Part shown: in pieces, positions 1 through 6,217 of the stretch
How positions within the stretch are numbered: position 1 is the first letter of the stretch
How the letters are laid out: every line of letters starts with the position of its first letter
NCBI GenBank assembly: GCA_021827285.1
Contig: JAKAWM010000168.1
Span: forward strand, 1-6,511
Source of the DNA: Actinomycetes bacterium
Lineage (GTDB): Bacteria; Actinomycetota; Acidimicrobiia; Acidimicrobiales; Palsa-688
DNA length: 6,511 bases
Direction of reading: 5' to 3'
The notes under the pieces: generated by a model
Told to the model about the DNA's origin: nothing
Databases searched by the model: none
Seen by the model: the letters and a program-made list of their open reading frames with translations, nothing else
Program-made: the position numbers and the translations under genes

Positions 1-318
1 GCTACCCTCGAGATGAACTACGGCCTGAGCTGTCCGATCGGGAGCGGGCTCGGGGAGGAAGGCGATGTCCCGGCCGGCTAGAAGGCTACGAAAAGATGCC
101 CCCACACCATCGCGTCCCACGGCGGCGATTAGGGTCGTCGCCATTCCATGGCTGGCCAACTCCACGGCCACATTCACGCCCGCACCCCCAAACGTGGGGA
201 ACTCTCCCTGCCTCGTAATGATGTCGTCGATCAGCGCGTTGCCCAGAATGGTGGCGGTGTTCGCGTGCTGATTCGGAGACATTGTCAGCTCGGACTTGAC
301 GTCCGGGCCCCCTGGCAC
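1..318 (-). CDS. PfkB/ribokinase-family sugar kinase, N-terminal part (runs off window start)
   Basis: The visible 106 residues are the N-terminus of an ATP-dependent sugar or nucleoside kinase of the PfkB family. From the GTG at 318, residues 24-34 (ILGNALIDDII) match the family's first strand and its sugar-contacting Asp. Residues 44-58 (GGAGVNVAVELASHG) are the family's GG-x-N signature, and 67-73 (VGRDGVG) follow as expected. The ATP site and catalytic GAGD motif lie outside the window, so the substrate cannot be named. Two starts compete. GTG at 318 has AGGAG at 328-324, 5 nt upstream. ATG at 282 lacks a clear site but gives the more usual short N-terminus. The transposase gene ends 26 bp upstream on the same strand, so the two are probably co-transcribed. 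The product is cytoplasmic. The family is secure; fructokinase activity is only a guess from the neighbours. Confidence 0.82.
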   Translation of the reverse strand, partial: MPGGPDVKSELTMSPNQHANTATILGNALIDDIITRQGEFPTFGGAGVNVAVELASHGMATTLIAAVGRDGVGASFRSLLAGRDIAFLPEPAPDRTAQAVVHLEGS

Positions 319-330
319 CAGGACTCCTGA
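316..330 (-). promoter_or_regulatory. Kinase ribosome-binding site and GTG start inside a small hairpin
   Basis: On the minus strand CATCAGG (330-324) can pair with CCTGGTG (320-... 322-316 arm) around a short central loop, with one G-U pair. The AGGAG Shine-Dalgarno sequence (328-324) and the GTG at 318-316 both fall within this hairpin, so it could mask initiation. A ribosome finishing the transposase gene at 345 would stop close enough to open it, which would couple the two translations. The pairing is seen in the sequence; a regulatory role is inference. If ATG 282 is the true start, the hairpin would instead lie in the leader. Confidence 0.4.
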
Positions 331-332
331 TG

Positions 333-346
333 TAGGGCCCGAATTT
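333..346 (+). repeat. Candidate terminal inverted repeat, 3' end of the IS
   Basis: TAGGGCCCGAATTT reads inward from the end next to the kinase gene. It matches the far end at T-A-G-G and CC, and again in an AATT block if a short gap is allowed. It overlaps the transposase stop codon (TAA, complement of 345-347). The repeat is short and imperfect, so the boundary could be off by a few bases. Confidence 0.5.
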
Positions 347-2510
347 ATAAGCCCTCGGGCGGCTGGTTGACGGAGTAGCGGAGCACCAGGTCAGTGCCTG
401 GATAGCGGGTCTCGGTCAGGTTGAGCGGGTCGCAGAGAGCGGACAGGGCGCGGGTGCGGCGGGGAGCCGATAGGTGGTTGAGACGGATGCCGAGGCAATC
501 ACCGATGACCTCGAGGGTGCCGCTGGTCTTGAAAGCCTCGCGGAGCAGCGCCCGGCCTTCGTCCGCGGCTCGGCTGTAATGAGGGGCCAGTAGTCTGGCC
601 AGGGCCGACTCTGCGTTGTACGCGCTCATGTGGACCCCGTGGGTAACCAGCTTGGACTCGGCGTCGAGCAGCTGGGTGCCCGGCGCCACCTCTTTGAGGG
701 GGAGTCGGGATGGCGTGGCGGCCAGCTCCACCTCCAAGCCCTGGACCGCCTCCCGGGCGGCGAGCAGTTGCTGGCCGAGGTCGGCGTTGGCGATCTTGAA
801 GCCGCGCATGGTCGGACGGCGCGCCTCGGGGTTGCCCTGGGCCGCCTGCCCATAGGCTGCTTCCGCCTCAGTGAGCCGCAAGCGGGCCCGGCGCAGCTTG
901 CGGCGTAGCTGCGCCTTGGCAGGGTTGGGCACCGAGCGCTCCGGGTCGTCGTCGTGGGCCCGGTAGGAGTCGAGGGCATCCAGGCCGAAATGGCGGCGGC
1001 CATACCGGAAATAATTTTCTTCGCGCCAGCGGGAGAACATCCGGTAGGCGACCTCTACTGCCTCCAGGTCGAAGCGGCTGGTCAGGATCTGGATCTGGTG
1101 GTCATCTTTGCGGACGGTGACCTGGCGCACCAGGAAGGTCTTGGGGCGGCCCTTGGCTTTCGGCAACTTGAGCCGGACCTTGCGGTCAGTCAACTCGTAC
1201 TCCTTGCGCGCCTCGCGATGGCCGACCATGACAAAGGCACTGGCCGGTTCCTTACGGGTTCTGCCCTTGCGGTAGGTGAGGAAGTGGAAGTTGGCTTGCT
1301 CCAGGTCCCAGAACAACTCGGGAGACCAGCCCCCGCGGTCGAAACAGATGGTGACCCGCCGGTCCCCCACCAGCTCGCGCATGTCCGGAAGCAGCGCCTT
1401 CAACTCTTTCACCAGCGACCGCCCGGGTTCTTGCATCACCACCAGCACCGGCTCGCCGTCGCCGTCACAGACCCAGTTCTCCTCGGTGGCCGGTCCGGCG
1501 GTGCGCAACCGGGTGATGTGAGTCTTGGACACCCGCCGCTTCCCAGAGTAGACCCGGGTGTGGCCATCAACATAGAGGATGCCCATGGCCACGCTCCGGG
1601 CCTTGGCGTGGTACTGAGCCAGCGCCTTGACGAACTCGCTGCCCAGGCCCCGGTCAGCCAGCTCCCGCAGCCGGCGGCGGATCGTCTTCACCTCCGGGGC
1701 TCGGTCCAGGGCCAACACCCGGCCCAGGTCCTGGGGCACGATCCGGGTGGCGCCCTCTGCCCGGGGCTCCCGCAAAAATGCCAGGAAAACCAGCATCAGG
1801 AGCACCGAGCGCAGCCCGTAGAAGCCGTTGTTCAGTTTCCCGTACACCGTTTGCGCCGCCTCCAGGAGGCCCGCTTCCGCCAACGCTGGCAGAGTCAGCA
1901 GAAGACCAAGCAGGGGTAGCTCCCTGCCCTGGGTGAACACTGGTGGTGCTTCCTCCAGCATCCCAGCGCGAGCCGCCGCCCGCTCTTCCCCTCTGGGTTC
2001 GGGCTGGGGCAACGTCGGGAGCTTCGCCGCCGGCGAGGGCGCCGGAGCCGCGGGGAGCTGGCTCAGAACTCGCCGCACCGTGGCCCGGCTCAGCCCGGAG
2101 CGCTCTGCGACCTGGCGTTCGCTCAGCCCTTGCGCCCGCAGGTCGCGGATCTCCAGGGCCCGCTCAGAAGTCAACTTGGACGGGCCCTTCGGGCCGGTGC
2201 GTTCACGCAGCAGCCCAGCCAACCCTTCCTCCCGGTAGTCCTTGCCCCAGCGTCGCACGGTGGCGGGAGTGGTGCCGAAGCCGGCCGCCACCTCCCGCTG
2301 GGTGGCCGCCTTCAGCTCGATCAGCTGCAGCGCGGCCAGCCGACGGGCCGGATCCTCCCCCGCAGTCCAGCACCCGTTGGCCCAGCCGTACAGGTAACAA
2401 ACCCCTCCCTGCTCATCCTCCTGGATGCCCGCGGCGGCGCTAATCGGACGTGCCTCGGCGGGCAGCAAAGCGGTCTGGGGGAAAGTTGGGCGGCGCAGTC
2501 TCGTGGGCAA
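345..2510 (-). CDS. IS transposase, two N-terminal HTH motifs plus IS4-like DDE domain
   Basis: This enzyme cuts and joins the ends of the surrounding IS. Numbered from TTG 2510 (721 aa), residues about 55-100 and 110-152 form two helix-turn-helix regions (ATQREVAAGFGTTPATVRRW, then LSERQVAERSGLSRATVRRV), probably for end binding. The DDE residues are visible: D315 in YVDGH, D391 in CFDRGGW and a Glu at 497/498 in RWREENYFRYG, which resembles the Y-R-E signature of IS4-type enzymes. A charged helical segment at about 530-600 looks like a coiled coil. No in-frame ATG occurs before residue 184. I prefer TTG 2510 because GGGAG (2523-2519) lies 8 nt upstream. TTG 2534 opens the frame but has no such site and would lie about 6 nt from the likely transcription start. 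The frame is intact. Confidence 0.9.
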   Translation of the reverse strand: MPTRLRRPTFPQTALLPAEARPISAAAGIQEDEQGGVCYLYGWANGCWTAGEDPARRLAALQLIELKAATQREVAAGFGTTPATVRRWGKDYREEGLAGLLRERTGPKGPSKLTSERALEIRDLRAQGLSERQVAERSGLSRATVRRVLSQLPAAPAPSPAAKLPTLPQPEPRGEERAAARAGMLEEAPPVFTQGRELPLLGLLLTLPALAEAGLLEAAQTVYGKLNNGFYGLRSVLLMLVFLAFLREPRAEGATRIVPQDLGRVLALDRAPEVKTIRRRLRELADRGLGSEFVKALAQYHAKARSVAMGILYVDGHTRVYSGKRRVSKTHITRLRTAGPATEENWVCDGDGEPVLVVMQEPGRSLVKELKALLPDMRELVGDRRVTICFDRGGWSPELFWDLEQANFHFLTYRKGRTRKEPASAFVMVGHREARKEYELTDRKVRLKLPKAKGRPKTFLVRQVTVRKDDHQIQILTSRFDLEAVEVAYRMFSRWREENYFRYGRRHFGLDALDSYRAHDDDPERSVPNPAKAQLRRKLRRARLRLTEAEAAYGQAAQGNPEARRPTMRGFKIANADLGQQLLAAREAVQGLEVELAATPSRLPLKEVAPGTQLLDAESKLVTHGVHMSAYNAESALARLLAPHYSRAADEGRALLREAFKTSGTLEVIGDCLGIRLNHLSAPRRTRALSALCDPLNLTETRYPGTDLVLRYSVNQPPEGL

Positions 2511-2546
2511 AGTGCAGACTCCCAGAATGTCCAATAAGCACTATTA

Positions 2547-2575
2547 ATTATAGCCCGCGACAAGTACAAATGCAA
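2547..2575 (-). promoter_or_regulatory. Transposase promoter (TTGCAT, 17 bp, TATAAT)
   Basis: A perfect -10 hexamer TATAAT (2552-2547) is preceded by TTGCAT (2575-2570) at exactly 17 bp. Transcription would start near 2540, giving a leader of about 30 nt that contains GGGAG before TTG 2510. The AT-rich patch stands out from the GC-rich surroundings. It lies just inside the IS end, as is usual for IS promoters. Reading continues toward the kinase gene. Confidence 0.6.
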
Positions 2576-2589
2576 CCCCGCTCCACTTC

Positions 2590-2606
2590 AATTTCAGCCG
2601 GGCCTA
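2590..2606 (-). repeat. Candidate terminal inverted repeat, promoter end of the IS
   Basis: On the minus strand this end reads TAGGCCCGGCTGAAATT, the partner of the repeat at 333-346. It lies about 15 bp outside the -35 box of the transposase promoter. The match is imperfect beyond the first nine bases. Confidence 0.5.
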
Positions 2607-3007
2607 TGCCCCCGTGTCAGGAGGCCTGGGCACACGGTCCCACCGCGACCCTCCCACGGGCCACCCAGTCGGGGTGCCGGGAACAACTCGAACGCACCAC
2701 CGTCGCGCGGAGTCACACCTACCACCTCGGCAACTGCGCCGGCGACCAGCGCCGGCTCCGCCCCCCGCATGACGGCAACGGCCCAAAGCTGATAACGGCG
2801 ACCGTTCACCCCACCTCCCCTGCTGGGATCTTGCCACAGGTTGGGAGGTGGGTTGGCGCGGGCGACTTGGCAGACACCGCAGACGACCGCCGACGCCCAT
2901 CTCGCGACAATCGCTCGAGCGGATTCACGATGGATGGACCTCAGCTCCCCAACGTCGGCAACCTCGCTAGCGGTGCTGACCTCTTCCGGCATGCGCAATT
3001 TAGCCAC
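2594..3007 (-). CDS. Hypothetical reading frame, probably cut short by the IS if real
   Basis: I do not recognise this 137-residue frame. It opens with GTG at 3007, preceded by AAGGA, with an in-frame stop a few codons upstream. A second possible start is the GTG at residue 67 (VNGRRYQLWAV), which follows GGAGG closely. Residues about 67-125 look protein-like (WAVAVMRGAEPALVAGAVAEVVGV type, Ala/Val-rich with spaced charges), and third positions are mostly G or C. The opposite strand reads as Pro/Ser/Thr-rich, as an antisense of coding DNA often does. The TGA stop (2596-2594) lies inside the IS end. With the IS removed the frame would run on to a TGA just before ATG 282 of the kinase. This could be a disrupted upstream gene or simply an open frame in GC-rich DNA. 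Confidence 0.3.
   Translation of the reverse strand: MAKLRMPEEVSTASEVADVGELRSIHRESARAIVARWASAVVCGVCQVARANPPPNLWQDPSRGGGVNGRRYQLWAVAVMRGAEPALVAGAVAEVVGVTPRDGGAFELFPAPRLGGPWEGRGGTVCPGLLTRGHRPG
2612..2637. other. Stem-loop just outside the IS
   Basis: CCGTGT (2612-2617) pairs with ACACGG (2632-2637), and inside it CAGG (2618-2621) pairs with CCTG (2625-2628), leaving a 3-nt bulge and a 3-nt loop. No T-run follows on either strand. It may be a transcript hairpin from the disrupted pre-insertion region; no function can be shown. Confidence 0.3.
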
Positions 3008-3551
3008 CCAATCCTTTCCGCAAACGGCTCAGCCACCCTAAGCCAGCAGCCTCCTGACCATCGCCAGCTGCACGACCGGTCCGGACTCTACCAAACGGGT
3101 CGCCGCGAAGTCCAGTTCGGGTCGCCGCCAAGTGCGGAGCGTCGCCTAACCAGCGGCGACTTTACCCCTCCTACTCACTGTGGACGCTTTGCCCCATCGC
3201 CGGCCCCGCACCAATCATGCCTGCCTGCAAATGGCGCCGCTCCGGCCAGCTGACCGCCGGGACCGGCGTGCGCGCACCGCCCCTTTCCGCCGCCCCCGCC
3301 ACCGCTGGACCGATCAGAGCCGGCCGATGGAGTTCTTTCGTCACAGGCGCAAGGATGACCTACGCGTGCCCGTCCAACCCCGATCAGTGCCGCCCTCTGC
3401 CCCGGTCCCGATCCTGTAGGCCCTGCCTTGCTGCCGGGATCACACACGCCACCATCGCCCTACCCCGCATCGTCCCCAAGCGTCCGGAGCACGCCAATCG
3501 CCTCAGCGCCGCAGTGCGTCTGCAGTCCGCTACACCACTGGCCGACTGGTT
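3008..3551. other. Gene-poor region between the hypothetical minus-strand frame and the isomerase gene
   Basis: I find no convincing gene here. The open frames on both strands are rich in Arg, Pro, Ser and Cys and have no supported start. The stretch would hold the control region of the plus-strand isomerase gene. The clearest structure is the direct-repeat pair at 3096-3133 with an inverted GCGGCGAC at 3153-3160. Just before the isomerase gene, TATGCT (3551-3556) could be a -10 box, but no good -35 box precedes it. Confidence 0.5.
3096..3133. repeat. Two 16-bp direct repeats, 22 bp apart
   Basis: CGGGTCGCCGCGAAGT (3096-3111) and CGGGTCGCCGCCAAGT (3118-3133) differ at one base. Their 22-bp period is about two helical turns. 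GTCGCCGC recurs in inverted form at 3160-3153. The arrangement, between genes, suits a protein-binding site, but nothing identifies the regulator. Confidence 0.4.
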
Positions 3552-4838
3552 ATGCTAGAGACCAGCATGTGGGTGGCCAATCCAGGGGCCGGTGAGGCGG
3601 AGAGTTGGCTGCAATCGCCAACCCACCGCGCCTGGCTCGTCGCTCAGGCCACTCGTCTGCTCGGGTTCTTCATCCCCACGGTCGACGACGCCGGGCACTT
3701 TGTCGAGCTCGACGATCACGGGCTGCCGATGCCCACCGGCTGCCCGCCCGCAGCCGCCCCGCGGCAGCAACTGCTCACAGTCGCCCGCGCCGTGCACAGC
3801 TACGCCCTCGGGGAGATGCTGGGCATACCCGGATGTGAGCCGCTGGTGGCGAGGGGGCTGCGCACCCTCTGGGATCACCATCGCGACCCCGCCGCGGGGG
3901 GCTATTTCACCGCCGTGAACGGCCGGGACATCGTCGACGACTCCAAGTCAGCGTACGGACACGCCTTTGTCCTGCTCGCGGCAACCAGCGCCCTTGCCGC
4001 TGGCCACGCAGATGCCAACCAGCTCTTTGAAGACGTTCTCGCGGTCATCGACAGATACTTTTGGTCGGACACCGATGGCGCGGCACGCGAGGCCTTCACC
4101 CGCAACTGGGAAGAAATCGAACCCTACCGTGGTGCCAACAGCAACATGCACCTTTGCGAAAGCTTCCTGGCAGCTGGCGGCCAGCCCGGTCACTCCGAAT
4201 TGGTCGCCCGGGCAACCCGCATCGTGGCCCTCCTCATCGACCAAAAGGCCCGCAGCCACGACTGGCTTCTGCCCGAACATTACGACGCCCAGTGGCGGCC
4301 TCTGTATGAATACAACACCAGCAAACGCAACGATGCATTTCGACCCTATGGGGTGACGGTGGGTCACCTCCTGGAGTGGTCACGACTCCTGCTGTCGCTG
4401 CGACTGGCCACCGGCGACAACTCCACGACCTTGCTTGACGGCGCCCAAAACCTCTTTCAGCAGGGTGTTACCGTCGGCTGGGACACCCTCCATACGGGCT
4501 TGGTTTACACCGTCGACTGGCATGGGCGCGCGGTCAACGATGACCATTACTGGTGGCCCGTAGCCGAAGGCATCGGGGCCAGTGCCTATCTCGCGCGAAT
4601 TACCGGCGCGCCTCTCTACGAGGCATGGTATCAGCGCCTTTGGGACTATGCCGCGGAGTATCTCATCGACCGGGCGGAAGGGGGCTGGTATCCACAACTA
4701 AACGCTCAAAACCAACGCATAGTTCATCCTTGGTATGGCAAGCCCGACCTCTACCATGCCCTCCAAGCGTGTCTGCTCCCGTTTCTGCCGCTGGCACCGT
4801 CACTGGCCGCCGCCCTGCGCCCTGGCGAGCGGGTATGA
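3552..4838 (+). CDS. AGE-family aldose-ketose isomerase, YihS-like; probable mannose isomerase
   Basis: The protein (428 aa; E. coli YihS has 413) is an (alpha/alpha)6-barrel sugar isomerase or epimerase that interconverts free aldoses and ketoses in the cytoplasm. It aligns with YihS along its length. By recalled alignment the catalytic set is present: R79 (YihS R55), N196 and H200 in YRGANSNMH (N172, H176), H272 and E275 in GHLLEW (H248, E251), and H402 in GKPDLYH (H383). Four YihS pocket residues differ: W51 to L75, R238 to A262, Q362 to P381 and Q379 to P398. This argues for a mannose/lyxose-type substrate rather than sulfoquinovose. The start is unsure: ATG 3552 has no Shine-Dalgarno site, and ATG 3567 follows a weak AGAG and could be near-leaderless behind TATGCT. 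It converges on hxlBA, separated by a stem-loop. Confidence 0.9.
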   Translation: MLETSMWVANPGAGEAESWLQSPTHRAWLVAQATRLLGFFIPTVDDAGHFVELDDHGLPMPTGCPPAAAPRQQLLTVARAVHSYALGEMLGIPGCEPLVARGLRTLWDHHRDPAAGGYFTAVNGRDIVDDSKSAYGHAFVLLAATSALAAGHADANQLFEDVLAVIDRYFWSDTDGAAREAFTRNWEEIEPYRGANSNMHLCESFLAAGGQPGHSELVARATRIVALLIDQKARSHDWLLPEHYDAQWRPLYEYNTSKRNDAFRPYGVTVGHLLEWSRLLLSLRLATGDNSTTLLDGAQNLFQQGVTVGWDTLHTGLVYTVDWHGRAVNDDHYWWPVAEGIGASAYLARITGAPLYEAWYQRLWDYAAEYLIDRAEGGWYPQLNAQNQRIVHPWYGKPDLYHALQACLLPFLPLAPSLAAALRPGERV

Positions 4839-4845
4839 CTGTTGA

Positions 4846-4878
4846 CGAGTGGCGGCTCGGCTAGCCGGTCGCCACTCG
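4846..4878. terminator. Stem-loop terminator between convergent genes
   Basis: A perfect 9-bp stem, CGAGTGGCG (4846-4854) with CGCCACTCG (4870-4878), encloses a 15-nt loop that itself holds the 10-bp palindrome CGGCTAGCCG (4858-4867). It begins 8 bp after the isomerase stop codon and about 200 bp beyond the hxlB stop. No T-run follows, so it would be a U-less hairpin terminator of the sort common in high-GC bacteria. Being symmetrical it could act on both strands. Confidence 0.6.
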
Positions 4879-5075
4879 CGCCACCGCCATCACCGCCCCT
4901 TTGACAGCACCGGCATGCTGCCGAACGCTACCGTTCATCCGCTCGTTTTAGGGCCGCTCGCCAAAGTTCGGCCGGGGCCCCACCGCCTCGGCTTTAGGAG
5001 CCCTTCAGCCACCCTGGCCCGGCGTCGAACCTGCGTACCTGGGGTCGCGTTCAGAGCTCACTTCTCGCATCCACC

Positions 5076-5624
5076 TCACAACAGGTTCGAGTGCCGCGCC
5101 CGCAAGCCGCCGGCAGCATCCTCCATCGCCCCTGCCAGCGTCGCGACGACTCCGTCGAACACGAGCAAGGCGGCCTGTTCAAACAAACTGCCCCCCAACT
5201 GGGTCGACGGCTTGGCCGGTAGGTACACCACAAGGTCCGCCAAGTCCGCAGCCGGACTAGCGGGGCTGTACGTCACCGTGACCACGGTTGCCCCGACCCG
5301 CCTTGCCACCTCACCGTGTCCGACAGTCGTAGGAGTAGCCCCTGAGCCCGAAATCAGCACCAGGCCATCGCCCGCCCGCACCGCCGGAGCCGTTGCCTCC
5401 CCGACGAAGTGAGCCTTGCGCCCGAGGTGCATGAAGCGCATCGCCACCATGGCCGCCACCAGCCCAGAGCGCCCCTGACCCTCGAAGAACCACCGTAGAC
5501 CGCTGTCTTCAAACACCTGCACCAGCGGCTCGACGTCCGCACTCTTTAGCTTGGCACTTAGGGCGCCAACCTCAACGAAGGCGGCCATCCATGGCCTCTC
5601 TGAGTCAACTGTGCCGAAATCCAC
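5076..5624 (-). CDS. hxlB: 6-phospho-3-hexuloisomerase (PHI), SIS domain
   Basis: PHI interconverts 3-hexulose 6-phosphate and fructose 6-phosphate, the second step of the ribulose monophosphate pathway. The 182-residue protein is one SIS domain. GQGRSGLVAAMVAMRFMHLG (49-68) is the family's phosphosugar-binding signature. ISGSG (91-95) is the phosphate loop, GGSLFEQ (144-150) supplies the likely catalytic E149, and RHSNLL at the C-terminus carries the conserved His 178. Length and motifs are normal; the SGSGAT form, without a Glu after SGSG, also occurs in mycobacterial-type PHI (SGSGTT). The start is GTG 5624, with AGGAGG 8 nt upstream. Its first 67 bp overlap the end of hxlA in another frame, so the two are an operon with coupled translation. 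The nearest alternative, a different SIS-domain sugar isomerase, is unlikely beside an HPS gene. Confidence 0.92.
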   Translation of the reverse strand: MDFGTVDSERPWMAAFVEVGALSAKLKSADVEPLVQVFEDSGLRWFFEGQGRSGLVAAMVAMRFMHLGRKAHFVGEATAPAVRAGDGLVLISGSGATPTTVGHGEVARRVGATVVTVTYSPASPAADLADLVVYLPAKPSTQLGGSLFEQAALLVFDGVVATLAGAMEDAAGGLRARHSNLL

Positions 5625-6217
5625 TTAGCCGTCCTCCTAGGGTTCGCTGCCTGAGTGATCGCCGACCCCACCACGACGACATCAGGCGCTGCCGCCACCA
5701 CGGCGGCAATTGTCTGCTCCCCAATACCCCCGGCGATCGCCACCCGGTAGCCGAGCTCGCGCATCGGAGCCACCTGGCTCACGACCTCATGGGCGGTCTC
5801 TCCGGCCAATCGGCGGTCGGTGGCTAGATGCAATCCGAGGTAGGCAAACCGGGGCGGGAATTCGTTGGGAGTAGTCGGCAGCCCGGCGGCGGCGATGGTG
5901 TCCGCGACCAAAAAACCGCCGAACTCCTCGGCCACCTGCGCCGCCGCCAGGCAGGTTGCCCGAGGCGCCACCGAGAGAACTGTAACCAAGCTCGCGCCCG
6001 CCCCAAAGAGCAGGCGCGCCTCGATCGCGCCCGCATCGACGGTCTTGGCATCTGCCAGAATCGGCCGACCCCCAGCCATTTCTCGAAGCGTGACCAGACC
6101 GCCGACCCCAAAGCGCTTCAACACGGGAGTTCCCAACTCGACAATATCTACAAATTCGGCTACCGCCGGCACCACGCCCAACGAGCCGGGGTCATCGATG
6201 GCCAACTGGAGCAGCAC
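5558..6217 (-). CDS. hxlA: 3-hexulose-6-phosphate synthase (HPS), OMPDC superfamily
   Basis: HPS condenses formaldehyde with ribulose 5-phosphate to give 3-hexulose 6-phosphate, and also runs in reverse; it needs Mg2+. The 219-residue TIM barrel shows the family residues: D8 in LAID, E27 in VDIVELGTP (23-31), the D-x-K-x-x-D motif DAKTVD (56-61), H130 and D134 in LHLATD, and phosphate-binding loops AGGIG (162-166) and VGSAIT (183-188). The H-x-x-x-D pattern fits HPS; the related keto-gulonate phosphate decarboxylases have an Arg before that Asp (H-R-S-R-D), which is Thr here. GTG 6217 is the only possible start nearby, because TAG abuts it upstream; AGGA lies 5 nt before it. The last 14 residues or so are translated from DNA shared with hxlB and extend past the usual family end. 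No clear promoter is visible, so it may be transcribed with an upstream gene. Confidence 0.92.
   Translation of the reverse strand: MLLQLAIDDPGSLGVVPAVAEFVDIVELGTPVLKRFGVGGLVTLREMAGGRPILADAKTVDAGAIEARLLFGAGASLVTVLSVAPRATCLAAAQVAEEFGGFLVADTIAAAGLPTTPNEFPPRFAYLGLHLATDRRLAGETAHEVVSQVAPMRELGYRVAIAGGIGEQTIAAVVAAAPDVVVVGSAITQAANPRRTAKWISAQLTQRGHGWPPSLRLAP
5633..5638 (-). promoter_or_regulatory. hxlB Shine-Dalgarno site inside hxlA
   Basis: AGGAGG (5638-5633) stands 8 nt before GTG 5624. In the hxlA frame the same bases encode two consecutive AGG Arg codons (PRRTAK). This decides the hxlB start and points to translation of hxlB by ribosomes already on the hxlA message. Confidence 0.75.

Larger units (their letters stand above)
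333..2606 (-). mobile_element. Insertion sequence, about 2.27 kb, single DDE transposase gene
   Basis: The element is defined by one transposase gene and by imperfect terminal inverted repeats just outside it. TAGGGCCCG begins at 333 and its counterpart on the minus strand, TAGGCCCGG, begins at 2606; 7 of the first 9 bases match without gaps. TG precedes the element (331-332) and follows it (2607-2608), which could be a 2-bp target duplication, although a 3-bp reading is also possible. Deleting the element with one TG restores a 10+10 bp imperfect palindrome, which supports these ends. I cannot assign the IS family with confidence; the transposase has the IS4-like D-D-E layout. The gene is intact, so the element may be active. 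The ends are the less certain part. Confidence 0.6.

Noticed and set aside
954..1919. Long plus-strand open frame (321 codons) and several others opposite the transposase gene
   Set aside because: They are antisense to a transposase with clear HTH and DDE motifs; their translations are low-complexity and match no family.
2450..3253. 267-codon plus-strand open frame
   Set aside because: It crosses the IS boundary and the transposase promoter and is rich in Pro, Arg and Ser, with no recognisable domain or ribosome-binding site.
3175..3558. Open frames on both strands just upstream of the isomerase gene
   Set aside because: Biased composition (Gly/Cys/Arg runs), no supported starts and no family resemblance; typical of stop-poor GC-rich DNA.
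5021..5045. GTTCGAC on the minus strand, resembling a tRNA T-loop
   Set aside because: The flanking bases do not form the 5-bp T-stem, and no acceptor or anticodon arms can be built around it.
5558..6217. Reading hxlA as 3-keto-L-gulonate-6-phosphate decarboxylase
   Set aside because: The decarboxylase H-R-S-R-D motif is replaced by H-L-A-T-D, and the next gene encodes PHI, the usual HPS partner.
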